Assembly: GCA_903895855.1 (NCBI GenBank)
Contig: CAITVN010000130.1
Span: 1 to 63,473, forward strand
DNA from: Oligoflexia bacterium
GTDB lineage: Bacteria; Bdellovibrionota; UBA1018
DNA length: 63,473 nt
Direction of reading: 5' to 3'
The position numbers were made by a program, and so were the translations under genes. Positions 42,416 through 51,053 of the stretch are shown here, one piece after another. How positions within the stretch are numbered: the stretch's first letter is position 1; every line of letters starts with the position of its first letter. The notes under the pieces are model-generated. The model was not told the origin of the DNA. It worked only from the letters and a program-made list of their open reading frames with translations, and ran no database searches.

Positions 42416-43762
42416 ATGATCACATTCAGAAAAATAGGGTTAACGGCAGGATCAAGCATCGCTTTGTTTTGCCTTGTGGTGAATGCACTCGGGGGCGATC
42501 GGGCAAACCATTGTGATATTTATCGCGAAGTCAAATGGACTCAATTTCAAAATGGTTCTGGTTCAAAAAGGTATCATGTTGAGTACCATGGTGAGGGGTG
42601 CGAAAAGAAAATCGCCGAGTGGCCAGAGTTTAGGCGGCTCGTTCAAAATCACCTGCCGTTAAACGAGCCACAAGATCAATTAAAGCAAGAGAGTGCGCCC
42701 GTGACTTCGGTGAACGCGAATCATCAGGGCATCGTTTACGAGTGGGTTTATGAAGTGCCAGTATTGACCTACAATCAAAAGCGCTTTCAAAACTTTGTCT
42801 GGATGCCAAAGTGGTACGATCCGATAGATCGAGAATTGCATTTTCAGTGCCTCGATAAACGAGTTTCAGGGTGTTTAAATGATGTAACGCTAACTGAAGT
42901 TTTTCAATTTCTATCGCCGCTTAAAATGGACTCAGAATTGGCCCTGCCTAAGTCAGGTGACCCAAAATTGGCGAAAGGGCTCACTGAAACTTGGACCTTA
43001 TTGCCCGTTCAAGAGGTTAGGTCAGCAGTGGTAGGGGCATCTGAACTTCACGGTTTTCGAGTGAGTCGCAAAACTGAAAGTCTGCAGACTGAATTGAGTT
43101 TGGCGGCTCGAGACGACGTTAACCAACAACTGCGCCTGAGCGCTGAAAATCAGACGCAGGGAATGACGCAGGTAAAGCTTCCCGATGAGCATTTGAAATT
43201 TAGAGAGTCTCGAACTTCGTTGGTTTTTGAGTTGCCCTGGATTTCGAAAAAAGCGACCGATAATCAGCCTGGATTTTCTGGGGCGGGTTCAGTTTTTGGT
43301 TTGAGTCACCTCAATAATCAGAGAATTAGCCCCAGAATCGTCTGGCGAAAATTTGGTTTTGATTTGGGTTGGGGTTCAGGAACCCATTCGGTGCCTGAGT
43401 TAGGGGCGGGAATTAAATACAGTGTTTGGAAAGTTTTTCTGCTCAACGTCGCATCAGGGGTCGGCTTTCGTGTGCCGTTGCCTTTTTGGGTTGATGCGAT
43501 GTCAGGCATGACTTTTCTCGAGTTTGGCACCAGTATCGATTATTCATACGCAGCCTTTCGCGATGGTCGAAGTGTTTCGTTTTATGGGTGGACTCCTGAA
43601 ATGCCCGTGTTTGTCGAATTGAAAACCCTAGGTGGGTTGCCCAGTCTCATTTTTGGTGAATCGCTTTTTTCTACGGTAATTCGAGTCGAATGGCGAAACA
43701 CCTTGGTGGCGAGTTCTTGGCGCGAAAATCAGTGGCAACTGAGGTTGGGGGTTGGACTATGA
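42416..43762 (+). CDS. Secreted envelope protein upstream of M48 lipoprotein
   Basis: A 448-residue protein with a signal peptide (GSSIALFCLVVNALGG). The N-terminal half is soluble with Cys pairs (HCDIYREV...GEGCEK; QCLDKRVSGCL) and carries a SRPBCC/START-like texture (VYEWVYEVPVLTYNQKRFQNFVW). The C-terminal half (about 280-448) has alternating beta strands like an outer-membrane barrel, ending WQLRLGVGL. No family is recognised. It is translationally coupled to the M48 gene (ATGA overlap), so the products may act together at the outer membrane. Confidence 0.65.
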   Translation: MITFRKIGLTAGSSIALFCLVVNALGGDRANHCDIYREVKWTQFQNGSGSKRYHVEYHGEGCEKKIAEWPEFRRLVQNHLPLNEPQDQLKQESAPVTSVNANHQGIVYEWVYEVPVLTYNQKRFQNFVWMPKWYDPIDRELHFQCLDKRVSGCLNDVTLTEVFQFLSPLKMDSELALPKSGDPKLAKGLTETWTLLPVQEVRSAVVGASELHGFRVSRKTESLQTELSLAARDDVNQQLRLSAENQTQGMTQVKLPDEHLKFRESRTSLVFELPWISKKATDNQPGFSGAGSVFGLSHLNNQRISPRIVWRKFGFDLGWGSGTHSVPELGAGIKYSVWKVFLLNVASGVGFRVPLPFWVDAMSGMTFLEFGTSIDYSYAAFRDGRSVSFYGWTPEMPVFVELKTLGGLPSLIFGESLFSTVIRVEWRNTLVASSWRENQWQLRLGVGL

Positions 43763-45804
43763 ATACTCTGCGCAGACAGGCACGCGAATTATTCTTGATT
43801 TTATTCTTGGGCCACTTAATCAGTTCATGTGCTTCACCCAGGTTGCAGCCTTCGGTTTCTGAGCAAAGCCCTTATTTGACGACTGAAGCAGCCACAGAAG
43901 AATTGGCCAAGTCGAGTTTAAGCTCGCAAATGAAACCCTCTCGCCATCAGCAAGCATGGGCACTTTTGCAGGCGATTACCGATCGATTGAACGGCCACGG
44001 GGCAAAAATCGCAGCACCTGTGCCAGTTGAGTCTGAAGTACTGAATGCCATTTCACTGCCCAATCACACAATCTTAGTAACCGAAAGTTTGATGGCATTG
44101 GCGCAGTCTGAAGATGCGCTCGCATTTGTTTTGGCCCATGAGTGGGGACATAAGAAGCTCAATCACTTTCGAGACGTTGAGCAAAAGACCTTGGTTGAGC
44201 TTTCATTGTCGCCTGAGTTCGCAAAAAATCGTCGAGAGTCGGAGATGGCCGCAGATCGAGAGGGTTTAAAGCTGATGGTTGCGGCGGGGTATCACCCCGA
44301 TGGCGCTACCGAGTTTTTCGAACAACTGCGGTTTTACGAGGCAAGCCATTTTTCAGCAAGCTCTGGAATTCTGGCAACCCACCCGGGCACAGAAGAGCGA
44401 ATTCTCAAAGTCTCAGAGTGGGCAAAAGAGAATGTCAAAGGTGCAAGAACACAAGGGGCGTCGGTTTTTTTCTCAGCTTGGAAAAAAAAATGGCGTGATG
44501 AACAGGTTGCCAAGTTCAATCGATTCGATTTCTTAGCGAGCCTTTCGCCGGCATGCAGCGGAGGGCCGCAAGAGCTCGAGGCACTGAAATGGCTAAAAGC
44601 GATTGAGCTAGGGGTTGATCTTTGGCAAATTCGCGGCGAATTCGAAGGTTTGTCTAAGCGTTTGTCGAAAAATTGTCAGGGTGATTTGCTGAAAAAATGG
44701 GCACTGGCTACTGGAAAACTGAGTGTATTCGAGAAAATAGTAGATGAAAATCCGAACGCAGACTGGGGTTTTGATCGTTGGCTAGGAACTATCTTTTCAC
44801 GTAAAAACACCCAGGTCGGCGAAATATTTACTCAATGGGAGGCCCTTGGTCGATCGGCGGTCTGCCAGGGGTCGAGTGACTGCGTGAGTCTTTGGGTGAA
44901 GTATTCAAAATTATTTGAGGGTGAACCGTCATTGCTCTCTCGAGCTGATCGTGAAGTCTCTGAGCAGTGCCTGCAGTCAGATAAATTATCGACAGAGCTT
45001 TGTGCAGCCGTTCATTTTCGTTACGCGACCGCCACCGGCCTGAAAGCGGCAGAGCGAGCTCGCCCTCAAAGCGCACGCTTAATTCAAGATCTGAATCAAA
45101 AGTTGTTGAGAGAAGGTGAGACTCGGTTGGCGGGCCTGAGTTTCTTAAATCAAGAAATTGAAAAAGACCCTTCGATTCTAGATTCGCAATTTGTCGGAAT
45201 ATTTTTTCAGCTTGGCTTTGCGACCGGCAGTTTTCAAAATAGCACGAATTTAATCGGTCGTGGCGGAACCTGGTCGCTGGGCTTTGGGGGATTTGTTGAT
45301 TCGGTCGATCTCGGATTTGATTTTGATTTTTTGAATCAAAGAGACCCCGTAGCGGGTTCACCTAAACTGAGTTCTCAAGCATTCAAAGTGAGTGCAGATT
45401 ATCGACTCAATACGGCTCATTCGTTTCACCCCTTTTTGGGCGTGACGGCTGGGGTACTCACGGTTGACCAGCTTAACGAAGACGAACTCTATGTGAGGCG
45501 AGTTCGAAATTCGGTGGTTGGCCTGGGTGCTATCAATTTCGGATTTGATTGGACCAGGCGCGCATCGGGACTGATTCCGACCCTAATGAAAGCCAAGACG
45601 GCTGGAGATTTTGGGATAATTTCGGCCATTCGAGTGGTCGGCACGATCGGAAAAACTACGGCAAGTGCCCCTGATTTAAGAGCCGACTTGCCAAAGCCGA
45701 TTAAAATTGATTCTGCGCTGTATTGGCAAGCCGGACTCGTTTTGAAATTTGGCTTGGGTGAAATTCGGCAAGAGGGGGACATTTCAAGGCTGCTCGGTGA
45801 TTGA
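43759..45804 (+). CDS. M48-family metalloprotease lipoprotein with barrel-like C-terminus
   Basis: A 681-residue lipoprotein. The signal sequence ends with LISSC, lipidation at Cys24. The zinc motif is HEWGH (127-131) and the third ligand is Glu162 in SEMAADREG, as in BepA/LoiP/Oma1-like M48B peptidases. Substrate-shielding SLPNHTILVTESLM precedes it. A helical repeat region follows (about 250-500) and the last about 180 residues (GGTWSLGFGGFVDSVDLGFDFDFL...YWQAGLVLKFGLG) look like beta-barrel strands, unlike the TPR tail of BepA. It overlaps the previous gene by four bases. A role in outer-membrane quality control is inferred. Confidence 0.85.
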   Translation: MNTLRRQARELFLILFLGHLISSCASPRLQPSVSEQSPYLTTEAATEELAKSSLSSQMKPSRHQQAWALLQAITDRLNGHGAKIAAPVPVESEVLNAISLPNHTILVTESLMALAQSEDALAFVLAHEWGHKKLNHFRDVEQKTLVELSLSPEFAKNRRESEMAADREGLKLMVAAGYHPDGATEFFEQLRFYEASHFSASSGILATHPGTEERILKVSEWAKENVKGARTQGASVFFSAWKKKWRDEQVAKFNRFDFLASLSPACSGGPQELEALKWLKAIELGVDLWQIRGEFEGLSKRLSKNCQGDLLKKWALATGKLSVFEKIVDENPNADWGFDRWLGTIFSRKNTQVGEIFTQWEALGRSAVCQGSSDCVSLWVKYSKLFEGEPSLLSRADREVSEQCLQSDKLSTELCAAVHFRYATATGLKAAERARPQSARLIQDLNQKLLREGETRLAGLSFLNQEIEKDPSILDSQFVGIFFQLGFATGSFQNSTNLIGRGGTWSLGFGGFVDSVDLGFDFDFLNQRDPVAGSPKLSSQAFKVSADYRLNTAHSFHPFLGVTAGVLTVDQLNEDELYVRRVRNSVVGLGAINFGFDWTRRASGLIPTLMKAKTAGDFGIISAIRVVGTIGKTTASAPDLRADLPKPIKIDSALYWQAGLVLKFGLGEIRQEGDISRLLGD

Positions 45805-45818
45805 GCGAGGACTAGTTC

Positions 45819-45845
45819 AGTTCAGTGAGTATTCATCACTGAACT
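45819..45845. terminator. Hairpin between convergent M48 and prc genes
   Basis: A perfect 10-bp stem, AGTTCAGTGA (45819-45828) with TCACTGAACT (45836-45845) and a 7-nt loop, overlaps the prc stop codon. Both flanks lack a long T-run, so it may act as a bidirectional or RNA-stabilising structure. Confidence 0.5.
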
Positions 45846-47914
45846 TTCGCTTGTTCGTTTGAGATCAAAAGGCCCTCTTTTTCACGCTTTTTGGCCTCAA
45901 TCTCAATCCAGTCGGCTGCGATATTTACTGATTCTTTGAGAAGAGGTGACTCGTCCTCAGGGTCAGTTCCGCGGCGCTTACTCTTGGCGGTTTTCTTTTC
46001 GCCTGATTTTCCAGCCAGTTTTTCATTTAACTTTTCTTTCGCCTTCTCTTTTTTCTTCTCTTCAAGCGATTCTTTTCGAATCTCGGCTAGGTTCATTTTT
46101 CCATCTGACTTGATCGCTTTTTCGGCCTTTGCAACGAGATCCTTAATCTTTGGGTCACTCGAAGTTCGCGTATTTGACTTAGCAGACAGTGCTTTCACTG
46201 AGTCGTCGTCTACTTTTACCCAGTGGGTGAATGGGCTAACGTCGTTGGCCTCTTTGCTAATCTCGGCCCCAATTTTAGAGGGAGGCAAAGAGAAGGTCAG
46301 GTACTTTTCTCCGAAATCGGTTGGGTTATAGGTAAAGGGAAGGATCACGTCAGACGGTACACCCTGATGTTGAGTAGATTGGCCACCGGGAATGAAGAAC
46401 ATTTGAATGGTCACTTTAATCGCGCCCATTCCGCTAGGTAGGGGTCTTAGTGCTTGCACAGTGCCCTTACCGAAGGTGTGGTCGTTACCCACAATGACCG
46501 CACGGCCGTAGTCTCTCATGGCGCCCGCTAAAATTTCTGAGGCCGAGGCGCTTGCGCGTGAAGTGTGAATCACCAGGGGCCCATTAAATAGGGTTTCAGA
46601 ATCGCGGTCAGCTAAGATCTGTTTTTTGCCTTCGGTTTCTTGGGTCATGACAATGGCCCCTTTTTTAATAAATAAACCGCCAATGCGAACGGCTTCATCA
46701 AGAAGACCACCGCCATTGCGTGAGAGATCTAGAACGAGGCCGTCAACCTTGTTTTTCTTGGCCTCGATGACGAGCTTTCGAATGTCATCGTAGCACGACT
46801 TGGCATCGTCGCCTTGCCCCCCACCGTAAAAAGAGGGAAAGTCGATAACGCCAATTTTGTAAGATTTTTCTCCGACCTTTTTTGTTTCGTAGGTGATTTT
46901 CGCTGCCGAGTCTTTGAGGTCAATCTTGTCTCGAATTAACTTGATGTTGAGTTGTTCAGTTTTGTCGCCTTCTCGTAAAATAGTGAGGCGAACCTGGGTG
47001 CCCTTTTTGCCTCTGATGAGTTTGACGACGTCTTTCAAATCCCAGTCGACAACATCAACCGGATCTTGGTCGCCTTGAGCGACTTGAATGATTTTGTCTT
47101 TGGCTTTGACTAACCCCGAGCGATCGGCGCTGCCGCCCGGAATCACTTCTTGTACCACCGTGTACCCATCTTGCGAGCTGAGTGACGCGCCAATGCCTTC
47201 TAGCGAGAGCTGCATTTGAATGCGAAAATCTTCTAGATTGTCTTGTGAAAGGTAAGACGAGTGGGGGTCGAGTGCTACTGCAAAACTTTCTGCAAAAGTG
47301 ACGAGTGCCGTTTCTTTTTTCTTTTCAGCAACGCGCTTAGAGGTGAGCTCGTAACGATGAACGAGCTGTGTTTTTGCCTTTTCAAGTTTCATGTCTGAAA
47401 TTAAATAGTTTGAAATTTGAAAATGAATCATTTTTTTGAGCAGTTCTTTTTTTTCATCGAGGGTTTTTGGAAACTGTCGTTTGTCTTGGTCGGTTGTGAT
47501 TTCGATGTTTTCATCTAACTTGTATTTGTCGTCCATCGTCTGACGAACGTATGATTCATTTTCTTTTACCCTGGTTAGGACGAGTTCATAGGCGTTTTCA
47601 ATCGCTGAACAATTGCCTTTGGCCATCGTAGCAAAGATTTTTGAAACCTCTTCTTTGATGCTCTTGACATCAGCCTCGAGCAAAATGGTTTTCGATGGAT
47701 CGAGAGCCTTGATAAATTGATCGACCGTTCGCGTCTGCAGCTCTTTGGTCAGAGAATGCATGGAATAGTGGGTCTGAAGGTAGGTGTTGAAAAGGTGTGG
47801 AAGAACTTCGCACTGAAGCGCAGTGGCCCTAGCTTCGAAACTAATTCCATTTGAAATTATCGAAAAAACAGCCAAAAACAGACCTATCGAAAATCTGGAG
47901 CGCAATGGGAGCAC
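45836..47914 (-). CDS. prc: Tail-specific carboxyl-terminal processing protease
   Basis: A 692-residue S41A protease, close to E. coli Prc (682). GTG 47914 is the start: GGAGG lies 8 nt upstream, and it opens a signal peptide (SIGLFLAVFSIISNGISFEARA). The N-terminal helical domain (about 40-210), PDZ (LEGIGASLSSQDGYTVVQEVIPGGSADRSG), and the Ser/Lys dyad in SRASASASEILAGAMRDYGRAVIVGNDHTFGKGTVQ are all present. The C-terminus is very Lys/Glu-rich (EKKKEKAKEKLNEKL). It degrades or trims periplasmic proteins. It lies 49 bp after motB and is probably co-transcribed. Confidence 0.93.
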   Translation of the reverse strand: MLPLRSRFSIGLFLAVFSIISNGISFEARATALQCEVLPHLFNTYLQTHYSMHSLTKELQTRTVDQFIKALDPSKTILLEADVKSIKEEVSKIFATMAKGNCSAIENAYELVLTRVKENESYVRQTMDDKYKLDENIEITTDQDKRQFPKTLDEKKELLKKMIHFQISNYLISDMKLEKAKTQLVHRYELTSKRVAEKKKETALVTFAESFAVALDPHSSYLSQDNLEDFRIQMQLSLEGIGASLSSQDGYTVVQEVIPGGSADRSGLVKAKDKIIQVAQGDQDPVDVVDWDLKDVVKLIRGKKGTQVRLTILREGDKTEQLNIKLIRDKIDLKDSAAKITYETKKVGEKSYKIGVIDFPSFYGGGQGDDAKSCYDDIRKLVIEAKKNKVDGLVLDLSRNGGGLLDEAVRIGGLFIKKGAIVMTQETEGKKQILADRDSETLFNGPLVIHTSRASASASEILAGAMRDYGRAVIVGNDHTFGKGTVQALRPLPSGMGAIKVTIQMFFIPGGQSTQHQGVPSDVILPFTYNPTDFGEKYLTFSLPPSKIGAEISKEANDVSPFTHWVKVDDDSVKALSAKSNTRTSSDPKIKDLVAKAEKAIKSDGKMNLAEIRKESLEEKKKEKAKEKLNEKLAGKSGEKKTAKSKRRGTDPEDESPLLKESVNIAADWIEIEAKKREKEGLLISNEQAKVQ

Positions 47915-47963
47915 AGTGGCACCCTCCTTCTTGAAGTTATTTTTATCACTTATCGGAATAAAG

Positions 47964-48734
47964 TCACTCTCGGATAATGGAAATCTCAAGTTTTTGCTCA
48001 GTTTTTTGAGCTGCGGCAGTAGCATCGGTGATGCCGGCTGGTGATCGCCCCTGGCCAGTGACTTTGGCAACAATTTTTTCTTCGGGGGCCAAATTATTGT
48101 CGACAAGGTAGCGTTCCATTGCAACAGCCCGGGCGAGCTGAAACTCGTAGCTGCCTGGTATTTCTTTGCCTGATTCTGCATAGGCGTTGTAGGTTCCTTG
48201 AATCTGGATTTTGCCGTCAAATCCTTTGGTCATTTGACCGACTTGTTTCAGAAACTTTTCGGCTGTCGGTAGCATTTCTGTCGAACTACCTTTTTTGAAA
48301 ATTTGGTCTTCGTTAAATGAAAGTTGAATTCCCTGAGGCTTGATCGGCAATTGTGAAAGAATGTCGGCTGGGTTTTTGTCTTGCCCTCCGTTTTCGATCG
48401 GGTTCATCACGCGAGACGGTTTAGCGATCATTTCTTCAGGCACCGAGCCACCAGCACCTTTGAGAATGCTTTCTCCCGAACCGGTCATGTCACCCAGCGG
48501 CACGGTCTCTTTGTCGTTGAGGTCAGTACGCCATGCTGATGTTGGATTATTAAAATATTGTTCAATGGCCGATTTACTGGCCTCGTCTGAACCCATGAGC
48601 CACATCACGAGAAAGAAAGCCATGAGAGCGGTCATGAAGTCAGCGAAGGCGACTTTCCATGCACCACCGTGTGCGGCGGCGTGGCCTCCTCCTGAAACTT
48701 TTTTGATGATGACTGCGCCTTTATCTTTAGCCAT
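47964..48734 (-). CDS. motB: Flagellar motor stator protein MotB
   Basis: A 256-residue protein with one transmembrane helix (WKVAFADFMTALMAFFLVMWLM) that carries the proton-accepting Asp32, a plug/linker region, and a periplasmic OmpA-like peptidoglycan-binding domain (GKIQIQGTYNAYAESGKEIPGSYEFQLARAVAMERYLVDN). The usual OmpA motif is diverged (GTYNAYAE in place of GHTD). It pairs with MotA to form the stator. There is a 19-bp gap from motA. Confidence 0.95.
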   Translation of the reverse strand: MAKDKGAVIIKKVSGGGHAAAHGGAWKVAFADFMTALMAFFLVMWLMGSDEASKSAIEQYFNNPTSAWRTDLNDKETVPLGDMTGSGESILKGAGGSVPEEMIAKPSRVMNPIENGGQDKNPADILSQLPIKPQGIQLSFNEDQIFKKGSSTEMLPTAEKFLKQVGQMTKGFDGKIQIQGTYNAYAESGKEIPGSYEFQLARAVAMERYLVDNNLAPEEKIVAKVTGQGRSPAGITDATAAAQKTEQKLEISIIRE

Positions 48735-48753
48735 TGTTTACTATTCTTTCAGC

Positions 48754-49614
48754 TTACGCGGCTGCCTTCAGTGAAGAGGTTGCCTTGTCGACTTCATCGA
48801 AATCAGGGCGAACATCTAATGGAATGGTTCGTCTTGCAAACTCAACACAAACTTTGGGTGAGCAGTCTTTTGCGTAGGCAAGTACCGCTACTTTGATGAT
48901 GTCTAAAAGTTTTCCGTGTTCAACCACAATGGCTTCCATTTTGACGGCTAGCGGTGACATGAATCCGTACGCGAGCAAAACCCCCAAAAAGGTACCAACT
49001 AGAGCGGCACCGACCGAGTGACCGATGACTTCTTTACCTTGGCTCAACTTACCCATGGTAATAACGATACCCAAGACGGCAGCGACGATTCCGAGACCGG
49101 GCATGGCATCGGCCGTTTTCGCCATTGAAGCTGGGGCTTTGAGCTCTTCATCGTGCATAGTCTTGATGTCGCCATTCATGAGGTCTTCAAGATCGTAGGG
49201 GTTCATCGGTGAACTGATTTGAACTTTTAAAGTATCGCAAAGAAAATGGATGGCGTGGTGGTTATGAACAACCGATGGATATTTCGAAAAAATCGCACTT
49301 TGATCGGGTTTTTCGACGTGCGCTTCGAGCGACATGGGGTTTGCCTTGGCTGTCTTGATCACTTCATAAAGGCAGAGAATAAGGTCCATGTATTCTTGCT
49401 TGCTCACTCCCTTGTCTTTCAGTGCACCGAGTACTTGGGCGACAATCAGTTTTAGCAGTGGGGCAGATGAAGAAGTGACGAGACCGCCTCCGGCCGCACC
49501 GAAAATGATGAGCATTTCGATGGGTTGAATGAGCACCGCCAGGTGTCCACCCTCCATCAAGAACCCTCCGAACACGCAAAAGATAACAGTCGCGAAACCT
49601 ATGATAACGAGCAT
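48754..49614 (-). CDS. motA: Flagellar motor stator protein MotA
   Basis: A 286-residue proton-channel protein with four transmembrane segments (two N-terminal, IGFATVIFCVFGGFLMEGG and MLIIFGAAGGGLV; two C-terminal, GLGIVAAVLGIVITMG and GAALVGTFLGVLLAYGFMSPLA) and a large cytosolic loop between. Typical MotA signatures include the conserved Pro in ADAMPGLGIVAAVLGIV and the LGVLLAYGF segment. GAGGTAA precedes ATG. It heads motA-motB-prc; no other flagellar gene is in the window. Confidence 0.95.
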   Translation of the reverse strand: MLVIIGFATVIFCVFGGFLMEGGHLAVLIQPIEMLIIFGAAGGGLVTSSSAPLLKLIVAQVLGALKDKGVSKQEYMDLILCLYEVIKTAKANPMSLEAHVEKPDQSAIFSKYPSVVHNHHAIHFLCDTLKVQISSPMNPYDLEDLMNGDIKTMHDEELKAPASMAKTADAMPGLGIVAAVLGIVITMGKLSQGKEVIGHSVGAALVGTFLGVLLAYGFMSPLAVKMEAIVVEHGKLLDIIKVAVLAYAKDCSPKVCVEFARRTIPLDVRPDFDEVDKATSSLKAAA

Positions 49615-49711
49615 GGTTAGTTACCTCACTCCTACTCTAAGTTCGTTTCGGCTAGTGGGTGTGAAAGGTTGAGAAAAAGATCGGCCTAGACTGCCTGCCG
49701 TCAAAAACCTG

Positions 49712-50968
49712 TCAGTCAGCGGTCGCCGTGTCGGTTTTGACCTGAATCGCGTGGTTGACGAGGTACAAAACCCAGTCAAATTCTCTCAGCGTGACGTTAG
49801 GCCCGTACGGAGCTTCTTCGCCGCTATGGTTTAGGTCGTAGTCGTAAGTGGGGCCTTGGTCATCTTGATAGATCGAATCTCTGACATAAAAAGTGCCATC
49901 GTGGTGACATCCGCCATTTTTCAAATACGAGGCTTCAAGTTTTGCTGAGTTGCCCTTATATTTTTCGGCAAGCTTGAGTAAGCGTTCTCGCTCATTAGGG
50001 TCTGCAGTCGTGGTGGCCTCTTGCGCGTAGGTTTCGGCTTGCGTGCTTAAGTGTTTGCGCGATCGTTCAACAAACGGACAATCTTTGGTGAGTTCACGAT
50101 CAGTGTAACCAACGATCATGACGGCGTGCCAATAGCCAAAGTGATTGTAGATCACATTGACGGGGGCTTGGTTGGTTTTGAGAGCCGCTTGAATCTGACT
50201 GACGAGATCGGGCGTTGCGATGCCTACATTCCATTGATTTGAAGCGGGGTCAGCAAAGAGTATGTCGCGGCCAAAGTGGGGTAGCTTCAGTGTTGGCTCG
50301 TTCGTCGCTACAGTAGGGGCTTTTGGTGATTCATCAATCCAGTTGTACTCGGTGGAGTAGGCAGCTCCGGCAGTGGTCTCAGTCGCAGGGGTTAGAGTGC
50401 CGCCCTTATCGGTGAACCAGCCCATCGTGAATCGGTACTCATGATTGGTGACCGGTCTGACATCGCGAGTGACTTCGGCGTTGAGTAGATAGATCGAATC
50501 AGTTTTCCAGTTCGTCACTCCGTTTTGAGCTTCTTCAATGCCAGCAAGATTCATGAGGTAGCGTTCGCTCAAATCGACTGGCCCATCGGGCTCTCGAGAA
50601 AGCTCGGGGTTGAGTTTTGCTAACCACCATTCAACAGTACCCGTTAAAGACATGTACAAGCAACTGCCGGCGTCTTGTTGGTCGGGTGAGCGCAGCACAA
50701 AGGGCAAGAGATCGGTGAAGCCGGGAAGTGCAGTGGGTGGGGCAATCTGTTCGTCGGTGAATTTGCTGGTTGCACCTAAGTTGAGCAAAGTCTGCAAGTC
50801 AAATTTTATTGTGACACGTTTTGCGCCACTGAATGGTTGCTTAAAATCGCTTCGAATTGGCGCAGCCTGGGAGGCTGTGTTGGTGAGCGGTAAAAAGAGA
50901 AGTAAGGAACTCAAAACTCTCAAAGGGGTTAAGGTGAAACCTGACTGTAAGACTCTATTCGTTTGCAT
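49712..50968 (-). CDS. Secreted papain-like (C1) cysteine protease-like protein
   Basis: A 418-residue protein with a signal peptide (VLSSLLLFLPLTNTASQAA). RSPDQQDAGSCLYMSLTGTVEWWLAK reproduces the papain active-site pattern Gln-x-x-x-Gly-Ser-Cys with Cys103, preceded by Gln97/98. HAVMIVGYTD supplies His281, and FYVRDS places Asp364 where papains have Asn. A helical insertion (about 300-345) separates these. The fold is thus likely papain-like; activity with Asp instead of Asn is uncertain, and the Trp after Cys is Leu. GAGGAAAA precedes ATG. It is isolated between motA and the ATPase. Confidence 0.7.
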   Translation of the reverse strand: MQTNRVLQSGFTLTPLRVLSSLLLFLPLTNTASQAAPIRSDFKQPFSGAKRVTIKFDLQTLLNLGATSKFTDEQIAPPTALPGFTDLLPFVLRSPDQQDAGSCLYMSLTGTVEWWLAKLNPELSREPDGPVDLSERYLMNLAGIEEAQNGVTNWKTDSIYLLNAEVTRDVRPVTNHEYRFTMGWFTDKGGTLTPATETTAGAAYSTEYNWIDESPKAPTVATNEPTLKLPHFGRDILFADPASNQWNVGIATPDLVSQIQAALKTNQAPVNVIYNHFGYWHAVMIVGYTDRELTKDCPFVERSRKHLSTQAETYAQEATTTADPNERERLLKLAEKYKGNSAKLEASYLKNGGCHHDGTFYVRDSIYQDDQGPTYDYDLNHSGEEAPYGPNVTLREFDWVLYLVNHAIQVKTDTATAD

Positions 50969-51053
50969 CTCATTTTCCTCTTTGTTTAAGCAGCGATTGA
51001 TCAGCAGCCTAAGAATTAGATCACCGATTTTTTAGAGAGTCAAATTTTGAGAA

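Noticed and set aside
47915-48220. 102-residue N-terminal extension of Prc
   Set aside because: It overlaps motB, and GTG 47914 has a strong GGAGG and opens a signal peptide.
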